Assembly: GCA_902796285.1 (NCBI GenBank) | Contig: CADBOH010000013.1 | Coordinates: 1 to 8,381, forward strand | DNA: 8,381 bases | Reading direction: 5' to 3' | Source: an uncultured Eubacteriales bacterium | GTDB taxonomy: Bacteria > Bacillota > Clostridia > Christensenellales > UBA1242 | Shown here: positions 1 to 5,609 of the stretch, piece by piece | Layout: each line of letters begins with the position of its first letter | How positions within the stretch are numbered: position 1 is the first letter of the stretch | Translations under genes and position numbers: made by a program | Notes under the pieces: model-generated | The model's database searches: none | Told to the model about the DNA's origin: nothing | Seen by the model: only the letters and a program-made list of their open reading frames with translations

Positions 1-1
1 A

Positions 2-2251
2 AATCCAACAAGAGTTGGATACTGGTTTGACGGCTGGTATATAGATAGTGCTTGCACAAATCAAATCACACAAATTCCTGCAGAATACTACGCAGGCGAT
101 GTAACGCTTTATGCAAAGTGGAACGCAGAGAGATATACAATCGATTACTATGACGAAGGCGGGGCAACATTTACTGGATCACGCGATGGGCTTCCAACAG
201 AGCACGTTTATGATCAGCCAACAAGCCTTGTTAGAACAACAAGAACTGGCTACACATTTGTAGGGTGGTATGCAGATTATGAATGCACAACACCAATCAA
301 CCAAATTGGAGCACGTACAACAACTGATAGTGTTAGTGTTTATGCAAAATGGCAACTTAACACATACACAATCACTTACTTTGATCAATACAGAAATGAG
401 TTTACCGGCACTCGCGATGGGCTTACAACAACATTTACTTATGAAGATAATGTTGTGTTTGGAACGCCTACTAGAGACGGATATGACTTTATTGGCTGGT
501 ATGGAGATGAAAACTGCAGCTACGTAAACGTTGATGGATTTAACGCTCATCAAGTTGCACAAAATATTGAAGTATTTGCTTTGTGGCAAAAAGTATCTTA
601 CAACGTAACACTTGAGCTTAATGGCGGAAATATTTATGGACAAAACCCAATCCAAGTTGCGTTTGAAACAGAGTTTGGATATATAGATGAGCCATATAGA
701 GATCATTACACATTTGCAGGATGGTATCTAGATAGCGATCTTACTCAAAAGATTGAACAAAACACAGTTTATCCATACAATCATGATACAACAATCTATG
801 CTAAGTGGGACCTTATCAACTATACAATCACAGTTGATGTTGAAGGAGAACAAACACAAATCAACTTCAATGCTGAGACAGCTCCATTTACAGTAACAGA
901 GCCAACTAAGACTGGTTACACATTTACTGGCTGGAATAGAGATAGTTGGGATTTTGTAGGCAAAAACTACAATCCACTTGATAACGACTTCTACAACTAC
1001 ACACTTTTTGCAAACTTTGAGCCAACTGCTTACGAGCTTACTATTAACGCAGATAGAGTGTTTGAGGATGAATACGGAAATAGCATTTTTGAAATTGCTT
1101 ACCCAGACTTATTTGGTCAAACACATGAATACAATATTGAAAGCAGTGATATCACGCTTCCAGACCTTGATCTTGAATCTTACGGGCTCAACTTCCTTGG
1201 CTGGACAGGTGAAGGAGTTACAACTCCAACCAAGAACTTGACTATCCCAACAGGAAGCATGGGTGATAGAACTTACACTGCAAACTTTGAAGGACAAAAA
1301 TTTGTTGTAAGATTTGACCCTAGAGAAGGACAACTTTTAACAAAGAGCATCCTTAAAGAGTTTGGTGAAGAGTTTGGAGAGCTTCCAACCCCTGTAAGAA
1401 CTAATTATGACTTTATAGGTTGGTTTGATGAAAACGAGCAAGAAGTTAAACAAGACACATTGTTCCTCACAAACCATGATATTCTCCTTCATGCAAAATA
1501 TGAGATGACAAACTTTAGAATTGTTAGAAATATTGATGGTATCACATTTGTTAAGACCTACAATATTGAAAGCAGAAGATACACACTTCCAACACCAGCG
1601 AAGAGGGGATACGTATTCGTTGGATGGCAAGAAAAAGGTGTTGAAGGCCTTGCAAAAACAGTTACAATCATCAAAGGCAGTGCTGGAGACAGAGAGTTTA
1701 CTGCAGTGTTTGAAAAGGCGATCTACACTATTACTATCCGCGTTAACAACCAAGAGGAAGTTAGACACTACGATATCGAAAGCGAAGACATCACTCTTGA
1801 CCCAGTTGAAGTTGATGGATATGAGTTTATAGGTTGGAGCGGAACTGAACTTAACACTCCATCTCAAACCTACACAATTGAGGCTGGTAGCGTTGGTGAT
1901 AGAGTTTACACAGCAAACCTTACACCTATTGAGTATACAATCACTTTAACAAACGATGGCGTTGACAAAGAGATTGCTTACAATGTTGCGACTGAGGATT
2001 TTGAAATCGAAAATCCAACCAAAAACGGCTTTATCTTCAAAGGTTGGAGAGAGGCAGGATCTGATGAAGTTGTGACCGAACTTGTTATTACAAAAGGCAC
2101 AACAGGTGACAAACAATACACTGCTGTTTGGGAAAAGGATAAGTCAGAGCAAACAGTTGCTATTGCACTCTTCTCAGCGTCTGGGGTTGTTCTCGCAACA
2201 GGCGTAGCATTTGGAGTTTTAAAACTCGTGAAGAGAAAAAAGAAGTTTTAA
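2..2251 (+). CDS. Large repeat surface protein (Listeria-Bacteroides/InlB B-repeat), 5'-truncated by window edge
   Basis: The reading frame is open from base 2 to the TAA at 2249-2251 (749 residues visible), so the start lies upstream; the first ATG at 455 falls mid-repeat and is not the start. Ten tandem modules carry the G-Y-x-F-x-G-W signature of the Listeria-Bacteroides repeat (Flg_new/InlB B-repeat family). The W falls at visible residues 12, 89, 166, 241, 311, 401, 474, 542, 612 and 682. Modules 1-5 mostly end in YAKW-like strands. Modules 6 and 8-10 end in GSxGDRxYTA-like strands. The C-terminus has one hydrophobic helix (about 718-740) and the tail KRKKKF. By family knowledge these are beta-grasp-like modules in secreted adhesins; an adhesive role is inferred. 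There is no LPXTG, so it is probably held by its membrane helix. The gene ends at its own terminator, and a related surface gene lies 509 bp downstream. Confidence 0.9.
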   Translation, partial: NPTRVGYWFDGWYIDSACTNQITQIPAEYYAGDVTLYAKWNAERYTIDYYDEGGATFTGSRDGLPTEHVYDQPTSLVRTTRTGYTFVGWYADYECTTPINQIGARTTTDSVSVYAKWQLNTYTITYFDQYRNEFTGTRDGLTTTFTYEDNVVFGTPTRDGYDFIGWYGDENCSYVNVDGFNAHQVAQNIEVFALWQKVSYNVTLELNGGNIYGQNPIQVAFETEFGYIDEPYRDHYTFAGWYLDSDLTQKIEQNTVYPYNHDTTIYAKWDLINYTITVDVEGEQTQINFNAETAPFTVTEPTKTGYTFTGWNRDSWDFVGKNYNPLDNDFYNYTLFANFEPTAYELTINADRVFEDEYGNSIFEIAYPDLFGQTHEYNIESSDITLPDLDLESYGLNFLGWTGEGVTTPTKNLTIPTGSMGDRTYTANFEGQKFVVRFDPREGQLLTKSILKEFGEEFGELPTPVRTNYDFIGWFDENEQEVKQDTLFLTNHDILLHAKYEMTNFRIVRNIDGITFVKTYNIESRRYTLPTPAKRGYVFVGWQEKGVEGLAKTVTIIKGSAGDREFTAVFEKAIYTITIRVNNQEEVRHYDIESEDITLDPVEVDGYEFIGWSGTELNTPSQTYTIEAGSVGDRVYTANLTPIEYTITLTNDGVDKEIAYNVATEDFEIENPTKNGFIFKGWREAGSDEVVTELVITKGTTGDKQYTAVWEKDKSEQTVAIALFSASGVVLATGVAFGVLKLVKRKKKF

Positions 2252-2255
2252 AATA

Positions 2256-2292
2256 AAAAACCTTTTAATGATTTTCATTAAGAGGTTTTTTT
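2256..2292 (+). terminator. Rho-independent terminator of the first surface protein gene
   Basis: A 15-bp stem (2256-2270 with 2276-2290, one G-U pair) closes a 5-nt loop and continues into a T-run ending at 2292. It starts 5 nt after the stop codon. The A-run at its foot means it could also stop minus-strand transcription. Confidence 0.9.
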
Positions 2293-2302
2293 GTGCCTGC
2301 AT

Positions 2303-2317
2303 GCTCAGCGAAGCATC
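2303..2317 (+). repeat. Third, diverged partial copy of the 63-bp-spaced repeat
   Basis: This segment matches 2366-2380 at 14 of 15 positions and lies exactly 63 bp before it. The bases just upstream also partly match (TGnGCC). It sits within a small inverted repeat, ATGCT...AGCAT. Confidence 0.55.
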
Positions 2318-2342
2318 CTACATTTGATTTAAAATATTAAGA

Positions 2343-2372
2343 GTGTTTGATCCATGAGCCCAGGGGCTCAGC
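2343..2372 (+). repeat. Intergenic 30-bp direct repeat, copy A
   Basis: This 30-nt segment matches 2406-2435 at 29 of 30 positions, and the two copies start 63 bp apart. It contains the inverted repeat TGAGCCC-AG-GGGCTCA, a 7-bp stem with a very tight loop. Confidence 0.75.
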
Positions 2373-2405
2373 GAAGTATCGCATGCTTTATCCATAACGT
2401 AAATT

Positions 2406-2435
2406 GTGTTTGATCCATAAGCCCAGGGGCTCAGC
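2406..2435 (+). repeat. Intergenic 30-bp direct repeat, copy B
   Basis: Second copy, identical to 2343-2372 except for one G-to-A change that breaks a pair in the hairpin arm. The sequence just after the copies differs: AGCGAAG follows copy A and AGCTTCG follows copy B, an inversion of the CGAAG pentamer. Confidence 0.75.
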
Positions 2436-2477
2436 TTCGTTCAACACGATAACAACGCCGCCCAGATTTTAGGCTGG

Positions 2478-2507
2478 TGTCATCCCGACCAACGCGGAGG
2501 GATCTTA
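2478..2507. repeat. REP-like palindromic element
   Basis: The segment opens with TGTCATCCCGA and closes with GGAGGGATCTTA. ATCCC at 2482-2486 pairs with GGGAT at 2499-2503, and CC/GG can pair inside. The TGTCATCC...GGATCTT frame resembles short palindromic intergenic repeats seen in many bacterial genomes; that resemblance is from memory and was not searched. Confidence 0.5.
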
Positions 2508-2525
2508 GTGGATAATGGGCGATTT

Positions 2526-2705
2526 AATATGCTTGCGTTCTAATTTAAAGTTTTAGTGCGTAAAATTGTTATTTTTACAGAAAATACAATTAAAAACATG
2601 AGGTTTTAAAGTGATTAATTTTTAAAAAACATCTTTGCCATTATTTTAAAGATAAAAAATATTTTAAAAAAAATTAAAAATATATTTTTATAGTATTATT
2701 TTTAT
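2526..2705. other. AT-rich upstream region of the BspA-like gene, no gene seen
   Basis: This stretch has many A- and T-tracts and no open frame of note. It contains an imperfect inverted repeat at 2565-2590 (ATTGTtATTTT, 5-nt loop, AAAATACAAT). The A/T-tracts directly upstream of the promoter could act as an UP element or a bent-DNA segment; this is inference. Confidence 0.4.
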
Positions 2706-2734
2706 TTGGATAATTTTTAAAAAAACAATATAAT
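2706..2734 (+). promoter_or_regulatory. Promoter of the BspA-like surface gene
   Basis: TTGGAT at 2706-2711 and a perfect TATAAT at 2729-2734 are separated by 17 bp. The -35 is weak (TTG plus little else), but spacing and position are right: a start near 2741 gives a leader of about 20 nt. The -10 box lies inside an inverted repeat (2722-2740), so the promoter may be controlled there. Confidence 0.6.
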
Positions 2735-2740
2735 TGTTTT
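2722..2740. promoter_or_regulatory. Palindrome over the -10 box, possible operator
   Basis: AAAACAAT-ATA-ATTGTTTT has perfect 8-bp arms around a 3-bp spacer and covers the TATAAT at 2729-2734. A repressor bound here would block the promoter. It is AT-only apart from one C and one G, so chance is a real alternative. Confidence 0.3.
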
Positions 2741-2750
2741 GTAATAATGT

Positions 2751-2756
2751 AGGAGG
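2751..2756 (+). promoter_or_regulatory. Ribosome binding site that fixes the start at 2761
   Basis: AGGAGG lies 4 nt before ATG at 2761, which begins MKKKS, a normal signal peptide start. An in-frame TTG at 2734 lies upstream of this site and overlaps the -10 box, so it is not used. Confidence 0.9.
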
Positions 2757-2760
2757 ATTT

Positions 2761-5580
2761 ATGAAGAAAAAATCAATTTTAAAAGGAGCATCATTCTTTC
2801 TTGCAACGTTTGCTTTTTGCGGAGTAATGGCGCTTGGTGCAAAATATATTAGCCCTCGCCATGAAGTTAACACCACAATTGAAACTCAGATTGCGTATGC
2901 AGAAGAGTTGGCAACACTGGATAAAACTTTGTGGAATAGTTTTAAAAATGACAATGGTGAAAATTGTTATTATAATGTCACAAAAATCGTAACATTAACA
3001 AATGAAACTGATACTACAGGCGCAACACAAATTGGTGAAAATGCATATGCTAGAATTTCTGGTGATACACTTAGCATTTTTTCAACCAATTCAAGCAAGA
3101 TCATCCTGCCAGCAGATTGTAGTTATTTCTTCAACAAGAGTGGAGAGACTGAAATTTTTGGTAAGGTGACTGAAATGGATTTATCAAGTTTTGATACCTC
3201 AAATGTAACAAATATGGAGCAGATGTTCGAATTTTGTTTCGGTTTAACAAGTTTGGATTTACGTGGGCTTGACACGTCAAAGGTAACAAATATGGCGGGC
3301 ATGTTTTGTTGGTGTGCATCCTTAAAAAGACTGGATTTATCAAATTTTGATACATCAAATGTTACAAATATGGGATTTATGTTTACAATGTGCTTCGGTC
3401 TTGAGGAATTAAATTTACAAGGATTTGATACCTCAAAAGTAACAGATATGGGAAATATGTTTGCCTTTACTGGGTTAAGTGAAATTGATTTATCAATGTT
3501 TAACACTTCAAATGTTGAGCGCATGAGTGAGATGTTCTGGGGCGAAAGAGATGCGATAGACGACATCTTAAATGACTTTGAAAGTTACACAGGACTACAC
3601 ATTAATTATGAGGGTTCATCTTTAAGAACACTTAACCTATCAAATTTCGACACATCAAATTTAAGAGTTTGCTCAGAAATGTTCAAAGGTTGCAACCAAC
3701 TATATAAACTTGATATCTCATCATTTGATTTAAGCAATGTGACGAATGCATCACAAGTGTTTGCTGGGTGCACTAATCTCCGTAAAATTTACTTGCCAAG
3801 AGTAGTGAGCGATAGCGTTAATATCGACCTCCCATACACATACCATACACAAAGCTGGAATTATTCAGGATCATACTTAAACGATTTTAGATACACATTG
3901 AGTGATGACAGCACAAAAAGATTTATTGTAACTGACAGTGTTGAAAGTCAAGAAGCAGTAATTGATAGAACAGAGTGGGATAAATTTAAAAACGACAATT
4001 TTAATAGTGACATCAAAAAGATTGTTACAAAAAAGGCTTACGAGCAATACAGCTCTATGACAAGCCTTGGCGAAAACGTTTATGCATATATCAATGGGTA
4101 TACCTGTGAAATTTACACACGCCTAGATACAAAAATACTCTTGCCAGAGGATTGCGCTGCGTTTTTTAGGGACCTAGAACATATCACTGAAATTGACCTA
4201 TCAGCATGCGATGCAAGTGAAGTAACAAATATGAATGCAATGTTCTATGGTTGTAGATCACTAGAAACTATAAATTTTGGTGAAAACTTTAACACATCAA
4301 AAGTGACAAACATGTCGGCAATGTTCGCAGAATGCTATAACTTGCAAAGCGCTGATTTAACAAGTTTTAATACCGCAAATGTAGAAAACATGTTCCAGAT
4401 GTTCTACATGTGCTCATCACTTAATGATATAAATTTATCAAATCTCGTGACCACAAAAACAACAAATATGTCGGCAATGTTCTATGGGTGCTTAAACTTG
4501 GACGAAATTGATTTGCCAGAGTTAGATACATCTGCTGTAACAACAATAGAAGTTATGTTCTACGGGTGCAATTCTCTTAAAGTTGTTGACCTTTCAAGCT
4601 TTGATTTAACAAATGTTAACACAAATAAGCTATTTGATGGTTGTGAAAATCTTAGTATGATTTATTTGCCAAAAGCATTGCCACAAGGCTACGATGTTGA
4701 GTTTGGCAGTGACCTTGTGCTTGCATCAAATCACGCAGTTAAAGGTAGCACTCTTAATGCATTTGCTGGATACGAATCAACCGCTGGGCAGAAAAATGCC
4801 ATAGTAAAAGGTGGGGAAGTAAATGTTGTTGTGGATACACAATTTGCAGATGTTATCAGCACAGGTGAAGAAATCGAATATTATTATGGTGATGAAATAG
4901 TTGTAAACGGCACAACACTTATTATAGGTGGAGTTAGCGTACAGGTTATTCCAAATGAGGTTGAAGGATATGAAATCACATTTGCTGGCTGGGAAGGAAT
5001 TGAAAATGGTGTAGTCGTAGGAGATACTATTACAGCCATATTAACAAAAACACCAATTAACTATACAATCACAATGATTGTTAACGGTCAAAACAATACT
5101 AGAACATACAATATTGAAACAAATACGTTTACTCTTGAAGAGCCTGAGGGGGGCGAGGAAGAGGAGTTTGTTGGTTGGACATGGGAAGGACAAGAAGTTC
5201 CTGTAAAAGACCTTGAAATCTTAAAAGGTAGCATTGGTGACCGAACAGTAAAAGCAAACTTTGCGCCAAAGATTTATACAATCACAATCAATGTTGATGG
5301 GGAGATTACAACTATTGACTACACAAAGGGTTCTGATGATATTGTTATCAAAGATCCATCATCAAGCGGTCTTATCTTTGATGGTTGGGTTGACGAAAAC
5401 GGCAACAAGGTTGACGAGAACGTAATTAAGTCTGGTTCAACGGGAGATAGATACTTTAAGGCTACATGGAAGAAGAGCCCAATGCTTAAATATGTGGCAA
5501 TTGGAGTGCTTGCATTTGTTGGCGTTGCGGTTGCAACTGAAATCATTGTTGGCGTTCTTGTAAAAAAGAAAAAGAAATAA
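2761..5580 (+). CDS. BspA-like surface protein: two DUF285 leucine-rich repeat modules, InlB-type repeats, C-terminal anchor
   Basis: A complete 939-residue protein. Residues 1-27 form a signal peptide (MKKK, then a hydrophobic core, ALGA); an AYA at 45-47 is an alternative later cleavage site. Two similar modules follow. Each opens with a cap (W58 and W406: W-x-x-F-K-N-D-N, then KIVT, GENxYA, LPxDCxxFF) and continues into 26-residue repeats of the form LDLSxFDTSNVTNMxxMFxxC (DUF285/BspA type). The first array has seven repeats (starts near 140, 166, 192, 218, 243, 292, 318) and the second has six (479, 505, 532, 558, 584, 610). Three GW modules of InlB B type follow (W744, W806, W876), then a membrane helix (910-934) and a KKKKK tail. 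BspA-like proteins of other bacteria are adhesins; that role is inferred here. No LPXTG or convincing lipobox is present. It has its own promoter and terminator. Confidence 0.92.
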   Translation: MKKKSILKGASFFLATFAFCGVMALGAKYISPRHEVNTTIETQIAYAEELATLDKTLWNSFKNDNGENCYYNVTKIVTLTNETDTTGATQIGENAYARISGDTLSIFSTNSSKIILPADCSYFFNKSGETEIFGKVTEMDLSSFDTSNVTNMEQMFEFCFGLTSLDLRGLDTSKVTNMAGMFCWCASLKRLDLSNFDTSNVTNMGFMFTMCFGLEELNLQGFDTSKVTDMGNMFAFTGLSEIDLSMFNTSNVERMSEMFWGERDAIDDILNDFESYTGLHINYEGSSLRTLNLSNFDTSNLRVCSEMFKGCNQLYKLDISSFDLSNVTNASQVFAGCTNLRKIYLPRVVSDSVNIDLPYTYHTQSWNYSGSYLNDFRYTLSDDSTKRFIVTDSVESQEAVIDRTEWDKFKNDNFNSDIKKIVTKKAYEQYSSMTSLGENVYAYINGYTCEIYTRLDTKILLPEDCAAFFRDLEHITEIDLSACDASEVTNMNAMFYGCRSLETINFGENFNTSKVTNMSAMFAECYNLQSADLTSFNTANVENMFQMFYMCSSLNDINLSNLVTTKTTNMSAMFYGCLNLDEIDLPELDTSAVTTIEVMFYGCNSLKVVDLSSFDLTNVNTNKLFDGCENLSMIYLPKALPQGYDVEFGSDLVLASNHAVKGSTLNAFAGYESTAGQKNAIVKGGEVNVVVDTQFADVISTGEEIEYYYGDEIVVNGTTLIIGGVSVQVIPNEVEGYEITFAGWEGIENGVVVGDTITAILTKTPINYTITMIVNGQNNTRTYNIETNTFTLEEPEGGEEEEFVGWTWEGQEVPVKDLEILKGSIGDRTVKANFAPKIYTITINVDGEITTIDYTKGSDDIVIKDPSSSGLIFDGWVDENGNKVDENVIKSGSTGDRYFKATWKKSPMLKYVAIGVLAFVGVAVATEIIVGVLVKKKKK
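3178..3790 (+). repeat. First in-gene 78-bp repeat array (seven DUF285 units)
   Basis: Units start at 3178, 3256, 3334, 3412, 3487, 3634 and 3712. Spacing is 78 bp except 75 bp at the fourth step and 147 bp at the fifth. The long step holds an insertion of about 23 residues rich in D and E. Neighbouring units are close at DNA level: GATACCTCAAATGTAACAAA-type stretches recur with few changes, which favours slippage or recombination. Confidence 0.85.
4195..4665 (+). repeat. Second in-gene 78-bp repeat array (six DUF285 units)
   Basis: Units start at 4195, 4273, 4354, 4432, 4510 and 4588, that is every 78 bp with one 81-bp step. The units are more diverged from each other than those of the first array, and both arrays end in a similar IYLP segment. 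Confidence 0.85.
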
Positions 5581-5583
5581 AAT

Positions 5584-5609
5584 AAAAGAGCATAAGTTTA
5601 TGCTCTTTT
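5584..5609. terminator. Bidirectional terminator between convergent genes
   Basis: A 12-bp stem (5584-5595 with 5598-5609) has T-runs leaving on both strands: TTTTTCTTTTT on plus, TTTTATTTTATTT on minus. It ends the plus-strand surface gene, whose TAA is 5578-5580. It also ends the minus-strand membrane gene, whose stop codon (5598-5600) lies inside the stem. Confidence 0.9.

Larger units (their letters stand above)
2293..2525. other. GC-richer non-coding block with small repeats and palindromes
   Basis: This part of the 509-bp gap between the two surface genes has no credible reading frame. It is clearly richer in G and C than both flanks. It holds the 63-bp-spaced repeats and the REP-like palindrome listed separately, and GGGCG at 2517-2521 could pair with CGCCC near 2459-2463 to enclose the palindrome. 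The composition and repeats suggest a dispersed intergenic repeat element or its remnant rather than a promoter region. No tRNA, known riboswitch or transposase is recognised in it. Confidence 0.5.

Noticed and set aside
179..706. Antisense open frame within the first surface gene
   Set aside because: It mirrors the repeat gene, is rich in Cys/Ser as expected from reverse reading, and has no ribosome binding site or recognisable domain.
1337..1867. Second antisense open frame in the first surface gene
   Set aside because: Shadow of the repeat coding strand with no supporting signals.
455..2251. ATG at 455 as the true start of the first surface gene
   Set aside because: The frame is open to base 2 with two more GW modules upstream, and the ATG falls inside what reads as GLTTTFTYEDNVVFG in the true frame context, with no ribosome binding site.
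2303..2442. CRISPR array
   Set aside because: Only two good copies and one partial copy are present, the spacers are partly similar to the repeats, and no cas genes are nearby.
2734..2760. Upstream in-frame TTG start for the BspA-like protein
   Set aside because: It lies before the AGGAGG site and overlaps the -10 box; ATG 2761 has a proper ribosome binding site and gives a normal signal peptide.
2800..2830. Possible lipobox at Cys20 of the BspA-like protein
   Set aside because: The residues before the cysteine (FAF) do not fit the usual L-A/S-G/A-C pattern.
3123..3566. Antisense open frame with repeating FVTFDVS segments
   Set aside because: Its periodicity is simply the reverse reading of the 78-bp DUF285 repeats.
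2..5580. Alternative genetic code (UGA as tryptophan), suggested by the Mycoplasma-like DUF285 repeats
   Set aside because: All tryptophans are TGG, no in-frame TGA occurs in the genes, and stops are TAA; nothing requires code 4.
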